NCBI GenBank assembly: GCA_015179025.1
Contig: WHUX01000111.1
Span: 114,183 to 178,182, forward strand
Length of the DNA stretch: 64,000 bases
From: Terfezia claveryi
Lineage: Eukaryota; Ascomycota; Pezizomycetes; Pezizales; Pezizaceae
Reading direction: 5' to 3'
Shown here: positions 1-13,158 of the stretch, one piece after another
How positions within the stretch are numbered: position 1 is the stretch's first letter
Layout of the letters: each line of letters starts with the position of its first letter
Made by a program: the position numbers and the translations under genes
Notes under the pieces: generated by a model
What the model was told of the DNA's origin: nothing
Databases searched by the model: none
What the model saw: only the letters and a program-made list of their open reading frames with translations

Positions 1-3000
1 ACGTTTCTTATTTTGATCTCTGGGTAAATGTTTTTCCAAAGCTCCAGAGATCCTGGGCCGAATTGATCATATGTGTTATTTGGGAAAAAAAAAAGAGAAA
101 GGGGTGCGCTGTGCTGGTGAGTAAGTGGAGTGGTGAGTGCCGTTTTGCTTTTAGTGGTCACTATGCGGTGAATCGATCGGTTTCGTTATAAATATCACGA
201 AGTGATGTATGCCTGGTGAGTGTAAGTCCCAGATACGGTCTTAGAATATCTAATATAGGCATGCATGTGTTGGTAGGAAGAAAGAGGCCTAACTTGGAGC
301 TTCATGAGGTTATGACGAGCTTTTGCGACTTGGAACTTACGATTGGCGATTGGCAGGGGTAAGCAATAGTGTACATCTTGAAGTTACTTCGGCGTCGCAT
401 GCGCTTGGAAATTAATATGCATGTGCTGTCGATTAGTGGTTCTGGAAAGTAACGACATTGCTGACGCTTCTCTCTAGCCACGTAGAAATCGTTCTATGCA
501 TCCTTCTTTTGCAATTGGCATGCTGTTTACCGAATTCGCTACTACCGAATTCGGACATATTTGAAATATGCGCATTTACCCACGCTAAGTTTCTCCTATG
601 AACACATGTCCTGATCTAACGAACTTCAATATATTTATCAAATTTTTGCCATATAGCAGCGATTTTATATCTAAGGTTTTAGTCGCGCCACATGTTAGGA
701 ATCTCTCTTTGTGTTGTTGATCGGTCGAGATTGATATATAGCAACCCTACTGCTTTATCTTCATGTATGATTACAACATGCCGACCCCCACAGCATTAAA
801 CTGGCGATGAAATCACCCCACTTCCACTGCACCCCACCTATACGCTCAACGTTTTTTTTTTTTTTCCCCAGAGAGGCGAGAGGATAGTGTCGGGGATAAA
901 GTGCGAAGGGATGGACAAGACCTACTGTTTCGATGATCCAGTTATCGACATGCGATCGTTATTGGCGGGGCTGGGGGACGACATGGGTGTGACAGCTGTC
1001 TTATGCTGCTGATGCTGGCTGGCTTGCTGGCGTACGTAGGTAGGAAGAGAAGGTGTGTTTCGGTGATTCGGTACGTGAACTCAAGCGGTTTTTCCCTAAG
1101 AGAGTAGTTATAATCATTCTGAAGTATATATCGTCAAGCTACAACAATTAACAATCAATCTACGCTCAATCTATATACCCTTAATATCTCTGTGAGTTTC
1201 TTGTGGAGCCTAGGTCCGTACCCATGTCCTATGACATAGATGGCGACTTTGGCGACCAGGGGGGAGGGGAGAAGACCACTGCTGAGGGTCAGCCACGACT
1301 ACGACGATGGCCAAGGGAAACAGTCAGACGGAAGAGAGGGTTAAAAAAAGGAAAAAAGGTTTTCGAGTAATCAATATTACATCGTTGAGCCCCGGCACAT
1401 GCATGGAGCTGGGAGGTTGAGAAGTGGTGATACATGACCAATCTGAGCCGGATGCCTGGATGGTCAGTGTGAGATCTCGATCTCTGGATGCGAGCTAGCG
1501 TTGTGAAGGTCGATGGGACGATCTGTACTAACCTGTTATGGTAGCATCCTGGTATGGTGGTACACTATCTTCCTTGGGTAAGTGGTTGGGAAGGGATGTT
1601 AAATGTGATAGAGTAGTTTTTTTATGCATCTTTCGTAGGGTTTGCATTGGTAGAGATATAAGTGAGGTGAGTGTGATCTTCACCCTCCACTTGCTAGTGG
1701 GATGCACTGTACAGCCTGCTCTGAGAGCGGGCGGGGTGGGGAGCTGGGTTGGATTATCGATGTGATTGTGTTGGTGATTAATTAAGGGTTCTCGTGTCAG
1801 TAATAGGGCTTTTTCTTGTGTATAATCACTCAATTCATATATACCTTTGCAATATATTGCGAATTTCACCAAACTAGGTGATATCCTACAATATGTCTGT
1901 GGGGGTTGAGTAGGTAGTTGAGGTCGACGTAGCGGTTGCAGCAATATGGGCATGTGCATTTTTGAATGTGGGCGACATTGCGTTTATATCGCTGAAGTCC
2001 ATTAGTGGATACTAAGTACCGAGTACTTGCTAGATAAATGTTGCAGCGGGGCATACATCATCAGACATTAGCTGCACTTTATAAGCGTTATGTATATATA
2101 TATATATATATAAACTCAATATCACCCAACAGATTCCATTCATGAACAGATCGAGGCTGGTATCAATTTAAAATCGGACGCAATTCGCCTTTGAATTTAG
2201 GAGGAGCTCGAGAAACGTTAAACGTTACAAAATAGAATAGCTGTAGCTACTTAATCCCGCATTAGCTATAGGTTGCTCCTGAGATGTTCTATGCTAGAGC
2301 AGCGCATCGTTAAATCAAGGTTCCCATACCTTGTATGTACAGTATGTACAGTATAATATTAGCTTAGTATAGGTAGCCCAGTTGACAAACATTAATGGCC
2401 CTAATTGTCCTGCTGCGACACTATACTCCTGTACTGTACTGTACTGTGGATCTATGGCTAACTGTGCTATGTGCGCGATGATGACATGGCGTTTGGGTTT
2501 GCCATGGCGCGGCTTGGAAAGAACTGGCACGGGGGCGATATGCTATTACAATAATAGACTATGGAGCTCGGGAATAAATATTTTTGGACCGGGCCGGTCT
2601 CGGGAACGTTTTGGTTCTGGCAAATCCGGCGCCACCGCAGCTTGTTATGGGCGCGACGACGTAAGATTCGCTCCATGTAGGTATCCTTCTACCGAAGGGC
2701 TAGTGCAAGCTCAGACTATGTAAGCTTTATGTTTAGTGCGTATACCCACTCCATGAGGCTGTGAAACATTGGATGAACTCTCTACGAGAGGCTTGTGCCA
2801 AGCCAGACTATGGATGAACACACTTTCTTCGTACTGTGGGTTGCATTATTAGCTATCAGAGTTTATGTTGATCCCTCACGGGATACTTTGAATTCAACCA
2901 TGGGTACGAGAGCAGAAAGCAGAACATCGGCTCATATGTATGTAAGACTTGCATGAAGTTCAAATTTATAACTCACATTACTTAGACTCACATTTACTCC

Positions 3001-3137
3001 ACATCACGATCTTACTCATCAACCTTATCGATACATCGAGCATCTCAATATACTCCTCACGGTACTGTAGTCCGCATTCATACCCAGACTTACCCCAATA
3101 TCCATATCCATATCCATATCCGTACCATATCAATACC
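1..3137. other. Gene-poor spacer
   Basis: I see no convincing gene here. Open frames exist on both strands but lack recognisable domains and look like chance. Simple repeats are a run of 14 T at 852-865, ten TA units at 2093-2112 and three GTACT units near 2431-2446. Around 2778-2815 is a TCTACGAGAGG block followed by a GCCAAGCCAGACTA variant of the dispersed motif described elsewhere; a similar block lies near 16635-16675. Just upstream of the next gene (about 3100-3120) is a short ATATCC hexanucleotide repeat. Confidence 0.5.
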
Positions 3138-3683
3138 ATGGTATCACCAAAGAAAACCCAAGCCTCACCACCCGCATTTATTATCCCCCTTCCCTACCTA
3201 ATCTGGAACCACTACCTCGAGCCGCTCTCTGCCCTATGCGGAATTTTCATAACCCTCTACTCCCCCCACTGCTTCCTGCAGTTCTTCACCCCCACCACTA
3301 GCCTAGGGTCCCAACTTACGCTCTCCACGGAACCCCTCCCGCCGCTAGAACAACTCCTCCTAACGCAAACCCTATCCCTCTATGCCCTCTTCGTCGTCCT
3401 AGAGGGTGTTCTCTTGAACTGGGTCTTTACCACCCCCAAACTCCATTCCTTACCAGAGGTACGGATGCAGATATTCACACTAGTCATGTGGGCGTGTCTA
3501 GCAAGTGATGGGTTTTATATGATGAGTTTGTGGGGCATGTGGAGAGGGCAAGGCGCGGAAGAGCTATTTTGGAGCCCGTGGTTATGGGGGAGGAATGAGT
3601 GGTTGACCTTGGGGGCGTCGTGGGTGCCATTTGTGCAGAGGGTGTGCTTTCTGATGGGTGTGGGGGTGGGGAAAGGGGGATAA
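3138..3683 (+). CDS. DUF7704-type small multi-pass membrane protein
   Basis: Single-exon gene of 181 codons. I chose the ATG at 3138 because it has an ACCATGG context and is followed directly by conserved-looking sequence; the frame is open further upstream but that part is low-complexity (Tyr-Pro repeats) and has no better start. The protein has about four hydrophobic segments: one near residue 30 (after WNHYLEPLSALCG), one around residues 85-100, one around 115-135 and one at the C-terminus (WVPFVQRVCFLMG). A short N-terminal stretch, an early 'EP' before the first segment, and a Trp-rich C-terminal third match what I remember of fungal DUF7704 proteins. That family has no established function. 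It is probably an endomembrane protein. The family call is from memory of the pattern, not a search. Confidence 0.6.
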   Translation: MVSPKKTQASPPAFIIPLPYLIWNHYLEPLSALCGIFITLYSPHCFLQFFTPTTSLGSQLTLSTEPLPPLEQLLLTQTLSLYALFVVLEGVLLNWVFTTPKLHSLPEVRMQIFTLVMWACLASDGFYMMSLWGMWRGQGAEELFWSPWLWGRNEWLTLGASWVPFVQRVCFLMGVGVGKGG

Positions 3684-3819
3684 AAGGGTGAATGAGTAGG
3701 GGCCACGTGGTATATGTAGTACTACCTACTTACTTGGGGAGTTTACTTACCGGTGTGGTACAGTGCGGTGCAGTGTAGTCTGGTTATCGTGGTGGAGATG
3801 TTTGGGATACCCTTTTGAG

Positions 3820-3850
3820 TAGTCTGGTTGGCGTTGTGCCAACCAGACTA
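3820..3850. repeat. Perfect hairpin of the dispersed TAGTCTGGTTGGC motif
   Basis: TAGTCTGGTTGGC (3820-3832) is followed by a 5-nt loop and its exact reverse complement GCCAACCAGACTA (3838-3850), giving a 13-bp perfect stem. Another partial copy lies just upstream at 3775-3788. This is the clearest palindromic member of a motif family scattered over 2.8-31 kb. Confidence 0.8.
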
Positions 3851-4041
3851 CCTTTTGAGTAACTAGACTACCTATTAGTGGAATATACCTGTTCAAAAAT
3901 CCTCCAAGCTCGAGAGCCGGGTTGCCGAGATACGGTCATCGGGAATTTTCGTTGGCTCAGTGAAAATTAACTTTAGATCCGCCCATCTCGAAACTTTTTA
4001 CAAATCTCACCACGTATCGCCATACCAACCATAAGGAAAAA

Positions 4042-4073
<32 letters not shown>

Positions 4074-5841
4074 ACCCAACAACAATTAGCTTCCAAACCC
4101 GCAATTACCGTCGAAATATCTCACCACTTCTTGGGGGGCTCATAAAGTCTCGTATCTCCCGAACGCCGTATGCCTCAAAGATCTCATAATCTTCTAATTG
4201 CAAACACGACTGGTTTTCTCAACTACCCAGATCACAGCGCGACGCACCAGATTCAAACGAATGTATCGTATCTACCCAATTATGCAGATCCAGCCGTGAT
4301 TGCTAGATCTGGGTATTTTGATAATTATTATCGGAAGAAGGGGGGTGGGTTGCTTGGGTTACTAGCCCAGATGTTATTGATAACTAGTTAACATGAGATG
4401 AACGAATTAAAGGCGCGTTGCTGCTTTTTGAAAGTTATTTTGCAATTGACGGCGCGAGGGTGGAGGAAGGCCAGCAAAGCATTTTCATGAGTCATGCCAT
4501 GTTGAGATGGGGTCGATTGGATTGAAGATCTGGAGCTTGTGATTCTGGGCTATCATCAAGGCTATCGTCAAGGCTATCATCATGATGAGGGAAAGTTGGG
4601 ATAGCCGTCCGTAGTAGTGGGACGATTTGAGGAGGGGGGGCGGCACGGAGACGGGGAAGGGTATTACGATTGCGAAGATCTGTATAGTTCTCCTCATCGG
4701 CCGATATGCGATGATTGTTCGAAATGGCGAAACGCCCTGTATACCTCTCGAGAGTATGGTTCTTTGAATAGATAATAGATAGGTATCAAGTCAAGGCTGT
4801 CAATAACTAACCTTTAAATCTTGATCTTCTTCGGCATATATTTTCGTTCATTTGGGAATTGTTTTGCCACTTCATTATTGCTTGCTTGCTGCTTTTGCCA
4901 TTGTTTGAATCCTGCTATTGCCTTCCATCCCATGGCCAGCCGCCGTCCCATCCTTTCCTTATCTATATCCCAACCCTAATCCTTATCCCTATCCCTACTC
5001 AACATATTCCTGTACATAGCACATAATTCCGATCTCCGATCCACCTCCCCTGCGTGGCCAAGGGCATTTCCCACATTTACACACACTCTGGGGCGATTGC
5101 ATTCCCTCCCTATCTGACAATCTGAACGCAGCCACCACACAGCAGGCTGGCGGCACTCCCCATCCAGGCAGCCCGTCCCGCCTGTACCATAGCAAAAGCA
5201 GCAAAAAAGCAGCAAGTGCAACCCCCACATAGGAGAAGGCTCACAGCTATGTGAACTGTTACCCTCCATCTATCCACTCGTTCCATGGTCCCCACCCACA
5301 ATGACTAAAAACAGACCAAACATGGAAGAAATAATTAGAAAATTCTGCATACTAGCAAACAACTCATGCTAATCAGCAACAAAAGCAAAGCTTTAAAAAA
5401 GAAAAAATTCACAGGTTGTGAGTTAATCGTTACCCCCAAACTCCTGATCCTATCCAACATGAAGAAATAACTATCAAAAGGCATCTATGGACCCTTCTAT
5501 TCAATACACAAACACGACCACTGCTAGCGTGTACAACTACACGAGGAAGACAGTTAGAGGGATGGGTGTGGATGGCGTCGAAGAAACTTGATTGGAATAG
5601 ATGAAAAAGCAAATAAACGGACCAAGACCGCATCTCCTGGCCCGCGGCCCCCACCACATGCTTTTTCAGAGTGGGGAAATAGGGAGAGGGAAAAAAAAAT
5701 TTACCACGCTGGGAAGGACGTAGGAATACCAATACACATATACAAAAGAGGGAGCAATCATATACAGTTCATGACTTACATGTCACTGCATGAACCTGCG
5801 TTACGATTTGGCTGAGACAGTAGCAGGGGTGGCGGTGTGCG
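3851..5841. other. Spacer without a supported gene
   Basis: Holds a purine microsatellite of (GAAAAA)n type at 4035-4074. A 73-codon frame at 4170-4391 (+) and several overlapping minus-strand frames between 4976 and 5732 show no domain I recognise and no splice-supported extension, so I do not call them genes. The part next to 5842 should contain the 3' end of the DSN1 transcript. Confidence 0.4.
4035..4074. repeat. (GAAAAA)n microsatellite
   Basis: Purine-only stretch of repeated GAAAAA units ending in a run of A. Confidence 0.85.
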
Positions 5842-8500
5842 CTACACATCCAGCCGCGTTATAGACCTTAGTACTTCTCGCAGGCCTAACCCTTCTGTCC
5901 CGGTCTCCTTTTTTATCTGTACATCTCGCTTCCGGAGAGTTTCCTCAGCATCTTTTAGCAATTCGCCGGCTAACTCTTCAGCTGATTTGTTGAGCTGTGC
6001 GAGTTGGTGCAAACCATCATCGAGGAGATCGACATTCAGCTCTAGGTTGGATTGTGCAGAATTCAGTAATGTGGTTGTAGATGCTACTGTAGAAGACAAT
6101 GTGGATAGGGTATTTGTGATAAATGTGTCTTCCCGGTGTGTCAGTAGTAGCATATCTTGTGATGGCTCTGCCAGTGTCGGTACTGTTTCAGATGAAGGAG
6201 ACCGTGGTTGTGAGGGCTGGAGCTTCAACCGAAACGCCGCCGGGATGGGTGGGTTTGGTAACGGTTTGGGTATTGGTAAAGTACCCCCCGATTCAGCCTT
6301 CTTAGTGAGCAATTCCCAAGACCGGTGCTCCTCCTTCAGCCTGTAAACCGCACAAACAGGGTTAGCTGATACTTAAGTTCGGGGGCCAATTTGACATGAC
6401 TCTTGAACGATTCAGGAGGGTGTGGTGAGGAAAGTAATGGTTCGCGGAAGTGGAATGGGGGCGAAGGAGTTCTGGAAGTATTGACCTGTAGGAAACGTAT
6501 CACATGTGATGGGTGTGGGGTTGGGATCTCCTGATGATCATTCCAATATTGCGATGCAACTAGAGCAGGAGAAGAGCCGCAAAACCTGGGCAATCAAGGG
6601 TATCAAAGCAAAAAGAATAAGGCTTGACGAGAACAGAGGCGAGAATAGGTAGTAAGAGCAGCAAAGAGAGCTAATGCAAAAATATTTAAAAATGGCGAAC
6701 GGTCAAAAGGTATGATGACGGTGGTGATACCACAAAAGCACTCAACTCACCTTTGTAAAGTTGCTTCACACTCCTGGGCCTTGGCAAGATTGTCCACGTT
6801 GCGTGGATTCGGTTTCTTAACGATAGTAGTTGATGGTTGCTCCTCCTAGAAGATCCATATAATTTAGTAAACATATCAAGGTATTAATCTAAAACAAGGA
6901 GGATCTGTGTAATTGAATACTGGTATCGAAATCGGGTATCACTGTGCAGAAAGCGGCATGACCGTGTGGCAGCACATAAAAAGCAAATAAAAATAACTGA
7001 CGGACGATGACCAAGTCCACTACCAAAACTGGCCGCAGAAGCAAAAACACCTACCCGCTTGAACCAATTAGATAACTCCGACTTCTCCAGCAAATTCTTC
7101 ATTATCTCCTCTTGGATAATGCGAGCTAAACGGAAAAGTATTAGCAAATTAAAACAGCCTGAGAGGATGGCTATGCGGCGCCGATGAAGTTACTGCAAAG
7201 CAGAAAGATGCAACTAGAAAAGTAAATCTCGCAACCATCGAGATCTCGTGCAGGTTTGGGACAGAAAAAGCAGAGAGGAGGGTGGTCAGAGGGGGATGAT
7301 AATTTGAAGACATACCTATTGCATGAGCATTTCCGTCCCCGCCTAGCTTATTGGGCGGCAGAGGAGTCGTCGCACGCTTCGCACACCACACAAGGAGCTG
7401 TTTCATCCGTCTTGGTTCGACAAGCTCGGCATCTATGTGTTTATAGAACTCTTCCGGGGATAGTTCAGGGTGAGGTTCCGCTAAAGAATCCATGTCAGCT
7501 TCAGATTGTCCATAATTGTGTCCCCCCGAGGGCCTCGGCTGCCTTGCCGTCAATGGGCGTGCCGAGCGGTTTGCTTCGGGTGTTGAGCCTCACTATCCTT
7601 CGTTCATCTGATCCTAGCCTTTCCCTCAAACTCCGTCCCAACAAAATAAGATTCCAACATACCAACTTGCCCGTTGTCTATTAACGAACTTGCTCTCCTC
7701 CCTCGTAGACCCAAACTGCTTCTCCGGCTGCTTCTTCCTGCCCCACCTCCAGCTTCCTTCCTGAATTGCTTGTTTCGTTGTATTATAGGGGTATCTGATA
7801 GTGGAATTACCACCTTGGCACCCTCGCTGCTTGTGCGCCTCCCACGCCTCACTGGAGATGCTGGTGGCGGCGGAGATATCGGGTCCAGCCCAGCATCCTC
7901 CATTGACTGCTCGAACCCCCAAGTTTTTGGGACTGATAATGGCTGTTGTAGAAACTGCCGGGGTGGATGTTCTTGGTACTTTGCTGCAACTGGTTTCGCC
8001 TTCGAATCTCGTACTTTTGCTTGTCGTGGTGGTGTTAATACCGAAGGTAATGTTGGCTCCTTTAGGGGAGGGTTTGGGACAGCAACCTTTGCGCTTCGTG
8101 TAGTTGCCCGAGATTTACGCGTGAATGCAAATCCATCGTCTTCCTCCTCATATGCTATACCCACCCAGTCGGTTAGTAAACGTCCCTTCGGAGATTCCTC
8201 AAGTTATGCATTGGGCTCGCACCAGGCTTTAGTTTCTATAGAGCCCAATAAATATGTTATTAGCTCCAGGTACATCCCCCCAACCAAAAGCTTACCCCCA
8301 TGGCGAGTTCCACCTACCTTTGGTACAGTGGGAACATTCACAGCCCGGCCCGTTCCAAAGCTTGTCCCAGTTGCCGAGGGCTTCTTGTCCTCGCGTCTCC
8401 TCTTTGTAGCAGGCATATCTTTTTCCCGATTAGCCTCATCTTCCGTCAATGTATCTCCCCTACTTCGCCTACGTGTCGTTCGACCGCCTGTTGTAGCCAT
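5842..8500 (-). CDS. DSN1: Kinetochore MIND/Mis12 complex subunit Dsn1 (Mis13)
   Basis: Inferred exons on the minus strand: 8500-8296, 8154-7663, 7480-7316, 7125-7055, 6845-6751, 6340-5842, all phase-consistent, giving 508 residues. Dsn1 is the Mis12-complex subunit that ties the outer kinetochore to CENP-C at the centromere. Seen in the sequence: a basic N-terminus; the DDGFAFTRK motif (about residue 75); RRSS (212-215) and RRASS (221-225), matching the paired Aurora B/Ipl1 sites of Dsn1; the family block EEFYKHIDAEL (about 242-252) followed by LLVWCAKRA; the PNPRNVDNLAK helix (about 324-334); and a C-terminal helical region that includes LHQLAQLNKSAEELAG. Introns are 141, 182, 190, 209 and 410 nt, longer than those of the neighbouring genes. 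The donor of intron 1 (GTAAGC at 8295) was chosen over an upstream GTAGGT because only it keeps the frame. Identity is strong; the 410-nt intron is the least certain part. Confidence 0.9.
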
Positions 8501-9405
8501 ATGGGGGAAGTTCGGTGAAATAGGGAGTATGGCGGCTACGGTGGGCATATAGCCGTAAGGTTTGAGTATGAAACTTCGTGTGCCGTGGGCGTATGGTTGG
8601 GAAGTGAATTTCTTTGTTATGTGGTGCGCGACCGGAGGAGCGGGATGCACAGTCAACAATTGGGGGGGGCACGCGATATTCGATGTGGGGGAGGCCGTTG
8701 TCGCGGAGCGGTTGATTTGTTTTGGTTGTCCAGGCACAAACGCCAAAAACCTTGCCCGTGCATCGCCGCTGAGTCAGCAAGCGACGACTGCGCTGTACAA
8801 AATTCCGTGTGCTCAGGACTGATTTCTCCCTCATCCTCCGTCGTAAATTATTAGAATCAATGTGGGGTACGGAGGAACGACGTGGTGGCTGGAGCCTTGT
8901 GTTGACGGGTGTGTTGGGGTAAGTAGCAGATCACAACATGCACAAAGCCTAGGCTTGCACTTCGATAAGAACGATTGCTCAATTTATAGTCTATATAATA
9001 AAGAAAATTGTACATATGGCGTATACAGCAATGAAAAAAGATCAGCAGATCCAAAGCAATATTATTACTTGGTGGCAGCAACCAACCATCCATAGCCCAA
9101 AACTAACCGTGTTGCAGACGGAACTACCTCTGACATGTCCAAGAACCCCAATTGTAGAAAGCAAACATATCCATCCCACTAAACCAAACCCATGCTGATA
9201 TCTGTAAAGATAAACTGAGCATTTACCCTAACACAAACGTGACCTAAGCCCGAATTCCACCTTCATATGTTGGATATACATTAACAAAAAAAACATGATA
9301 TTAAAACGCCTCTAACGTTCGGTGTATGGTATCATACCGCAAAGATGTCCTTTACGAAGTTAGACTTGTTTTAAAATATAATTATTACCCTGGTAACAGA
9401 CATAC
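8501..9405. other. Spacer between DSN1 start and PSD2 end
   Basis: Upstream region of DSN1 (from 8501) and 3' flank of PSD2. The DSN1 frame is open upstream to about 8746, but I see no better start codon. No other gene is supported. Confidence 0.45.
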
Positions 9406-12400
9406 CTAGTCTTTCCGGGGTGCCATGCTACCCTCGATACGTCTCTGAGCATCTGCCATATCCTCGCGGGTAAAGTTCTTGGGTTGCTCGAAAGACTGTT
9501 CAGTGTCAGGAGCATGCCCAACAGACATTCCGACCCGAATAAGAGTCTCCAGAGCCTGTTTCGAGTTGTTGACTAAGTCACCATCCCACCTCATCTTCCC
9601 GGGCTCAAAGAGAACAACTAGAGTACTACCACCTGAATGAATCCGACTGAAGTTAGCAGCCTGTACGCCCACTCACCAAGATATTCGAAAGTCCTTACCA
9701 AACTGGAAGTACCCAAGCTCATCTGTGCGCTTAACATTCTGTCCCTCCTCCGCAGTGATGACCGTACTGCCGACCATCATTGCACCAATGCAGATGACCA
9801 TCACCCTTCCGAATATGGGAGAGTCAATTGGACAGACGGTTCTCACATTCTCGCCATAAACGTCGAGGGCAGATCGGATGGCCATGGGATTGACGGTATA
9901 GTATTCTCCCTTAATCAGCTTTGGCTTATCAAGCACTCCGTCGACTGGAATATGGAATCGGTGATAATCCTGGGGCGCCAACCGAAAAATTCCCAGTGCG
10001 CCACCTTCGTACAACTTAGCATCCTCTGGGTACGCAGAGCCTAACAGCCTCTTCACAGTAAAGTCGCGCCCTTTGATCCATATTTTTGTAGCATTATCGA
10101 TGGTGTTGAAGACCACACTCCGGCAGTCTGCAGGAGAGACAATGATCTTCGGGTTTTCAGGTGAAGCACATGGGCGAGCACCTGGCTTCAGAGCTCGGTA
10201 GAAGAATTCGTTGAAACTTCAAAATTAGCAAGCGTTCCACAATATCATGGTAACAAAAGACGCTTACGATTTAAATTCTTCAAGTGGCAGCAAGACTTCA
10301 GAGAGGTTCAACTGGTGGAAGTCTATGAAAGGTTTGATCTCACGCACGGACCCGGGTGCGTCAAATTTCTTTCCTTGTTTGATAGTAAGAGATTCCAGGA
10401 GCTTGCGGACTGTGTAGAAGTTAGCGAGTTGTGTGCAGAGTCCCAGTGGTATGGGACTCACTCTTCTTATTCTCCATGCTACTGCTCTTGAGACCTTTGT
10501 ACAAGAGCCTGATACCCAAGCGGACATAAACACCCATGCGCTCTTCCTGGACTTGTCCCGTGATACGGTCTTGAACGAGTATATTTGCGGAATTTGCACC
10601 TAGTTTGTAACCTCCATAGGAAATCTTCGAAATGACCTAGCATCGGGATTTTGAATAAGCGCTAGTACTCTTCCTATTTTATCAGGTGCTCTCACCTTTG
10701 AATACCACTTCCGCTGTGCCTGACTGGAGGTGACAAATCCACCCATCACCAATCTATCTACTTGTCTCCAGTCCTGAGATGCGCAAGTAGCAAGATGGGT
10801 GACGATATCGACCTCAGATCGCTTATTTAGTCGAGGCTGGTGGCACAGAGGACACTCTTTGATCTGGATTACATGCTCTTCTTTCTCGCTTGGATCGTTC
10901 AGTCCGTCATGTCCGGTAATAACACTGCCATCTTCACCTACAGGACCCAATGGAGGAATTGTTATTACCGACTTGCTTAAAGAAACAGATGAAGGTGACC
11001 GAGAAGGGGCGGAGGGCGTACTTGAGCCCGATTGTTGCTCACGTGGTGTATCATCAGATGAGGCACCCACTGTAGGAAGTGTGATGTGCGGTAATCTAGT
11101 ACGAAGACCACCATCCTTGGAGTTCCGAGTAAGTTGCTCCTCCAGGCAGATGACGGCTTGATCCATAGTGAGCTCGGTATCCTCTAGGTTCCCACCACCT
11201 GCCATAAAGCGGTGAAAGAATGAATCAATAGTCTCGGCCGACAGAGTAGATCCCAGACTGTCCAGCATAGTGGTCAATTCTATTCGGCTAATGAGTCCAC
11301 TATCATCAGTGTCATACTGACGGAGCATACAGCGCCAGAACTGTTGCCGTAAAGCAGGATATGGCACATATTTAGCCTTGATAAAAAGCTCTGGCTTATG
11401 CTTTGCCTCCCATCTTTCCTTGTTTTTAAGGCTCAACGGGAGAGTGAAAGGTTTCATATCAAAGTCCGGCGCATCACCCAATGCTGGAAGAATTTTGTTT
11501 GGGGAAGGTTGAGCAGGTACATCCTCCTGCAAATTGGTTGCTACTTCCAGGCCGGCTGGGTTCTTGATAGAGGATGATGATGTCCTGTGTACCAGTTCCG
11601 GCTTAGAATTCTTTTTCGGAGCCAGACTTGCACTTGAGGTTGTCCTTGTGATTGGGATCCGGAATCTTGATTTCACACCATTCGGGGGAGAGTTATCACT
11701 CCGTAATGGTTCAGGAAGACTGTAAAGCCCAGTCTGAGGATCAGGGGGGGACTGGGTTGCTATAATTTCTTGCAATGAAAATAGAGTATCAGCCACGTAG
11801 TCATTTCCAGACAGCTTGTCACGGTCTATTACGACGAAACTAATCTGATAATTTTGCTCGTGCCGGAGGACCTGGAAAACCATCTTCTCGTCGTAGATAG
11901 GGTTTAGTGAGTGCCGTACATGCTTTGTACGGTAGACTTTCTTTCCTAGAGACACAACCACAAATGGGTCCATGTCGAAGCCAGTCCGGGTCACTTACAG
12001 GTGTAACGTTAGCATTGACCGTAACCTCGCAGGTCTTATATACATACTGTTATGTTCTGGCGGTAAGTCTGTAATTTTAGATACCTCCAAATAAACAACA
12101 CCCACTACATCAGTCCCATGGGAAAATTCATACGCTGTCTGCTTGACTTTCGATTTAACCTTGTCCTTCTTCTCTTTGATGGGCGCGGCTTTTCCAGCCT
12201 GAAAGCCTTCGTCCGATTTGGACTCATCAGCCTCACTACTATCGTCTTCCTCATCATCAAGCTCTATTCCTGCCTCGCCTAATTGTCGATCTAGGTTCTC
12301 CTCCTCTGATGGGGGTGTTCTGACGAAGGAACCTAAAAACAACTGCCATCTCTGGAAAATGTGTTCCGCTGACGCTGTTGGATCCGAGTTATCCGTGAGG

Positions 12401-13158
12401 GAGAATTGAAGCTGGATTTCTCCTGAGATCTGAGCTCCCTTCCGCGTAGATTTTAAAGGAAACCACCTGGGCTTGTTCATGAATATTCGTCGTCAGTGGC
12501 ATTATTATTCAAGTGAAGGCAGAGTGTTGCCAACCTCTCCTTCAATCTTTCCTCCAGAAAACAATTCATCCAGAGTGACTTCAAACTCCCCCATATACTC
12601 CTAGCACAGTATTAGCTCCTTTCTCACTTCCCTCTTGAATAAGGCCGCCGATTGAATAGGTACCTTCCCAACGAAATCCTTATCCCAGCATACGCATTGG
12701 AGTGTTGGTGCAGAAACGCCGCTTAGCGACATCTCGAAGGTGGCATTCCATGTTGGGTCGAGTGTCTTTGGAATTACCTCTGTGACGAATCTGTAATCTC
12801 CCAATGAGAGTATGACGAACTAGGTATTGACGGTCAATCTTTACTTTTCGAGCCGTTGTCAATCAGGAGGTGACCTTACAGGATCACTAAATCCATTTCT
12901 GTCCTTGGGAGCCAGGTTTTGGCCCTGCATAACATCTCGTCAATTAGCTTTCAGAATGTTCTTGTTGCATGAAGGCGAGGGGCATGAAATACAGTGCAAT
13001 GCGGTGGCCATGCATACCTTCACAACAGTGACCTTTAAGACGAGTGTACTGTCATTCATTGGCTTTGGGGAGCTTATGCGTGATGGAGGAGAGCTGCCTT
13101 TTGGAGAGGATGTCTTCGAGCGTCCACCGAGCCCCTTGGGAATTGAGAGATATACCAT
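9406..13158 (-). CDS. PSD2: Phosphatidylserine decarboxylase with C2 domains, Psd2 type
   Basis: Converts phosphatidylserine to phosphatidylethanolamine at Golgi/endosomal membranes (family knowledge). Exons: 13158-13018, 12924-12880, 12819-12664, 12600-12535, 12471-12048, 11993-10696, 10636-10462, 10409-10268, 10216-9699, 9632-9406; every junction keeps phase; product 1063 residues, normal for fungal Psd2. Domain order: C2 domain (about 40-150); acidic linker; second C2 domain (about 255-350, with [13 protein letters not shown]); an EF-hand (505-516, [12 protein letters not shown] type); a CPLC..H...C zinc-binding motif (658-681) before [16 protein letters not shown]; then the decarboxylase domain with [11 protein letters not shown] and [11 protein letters not shown]. 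The self-cleavage motif is GGST (989-992), the Psd2 variant of LGST, with Ser991 expected to become the pyruvoyl group, leaving a 73-residue alpha chain. Introns are 51-93 nt; several use AAG acceptors. All key residues I can check are intact. Confidence 0.93.

Noticed and set aside
1528..1959. 143-codon minus-strand frame in the first spacer
   Set aside because: Low-complexity composition, no domain, and overlapping frames on both strands; consistent with chance.
4170..4391. 73-codon plus-strand frame (MPQRSHNLL...)
   Set aside because: No recognisable family and no promoter or splice support; left unassigned.
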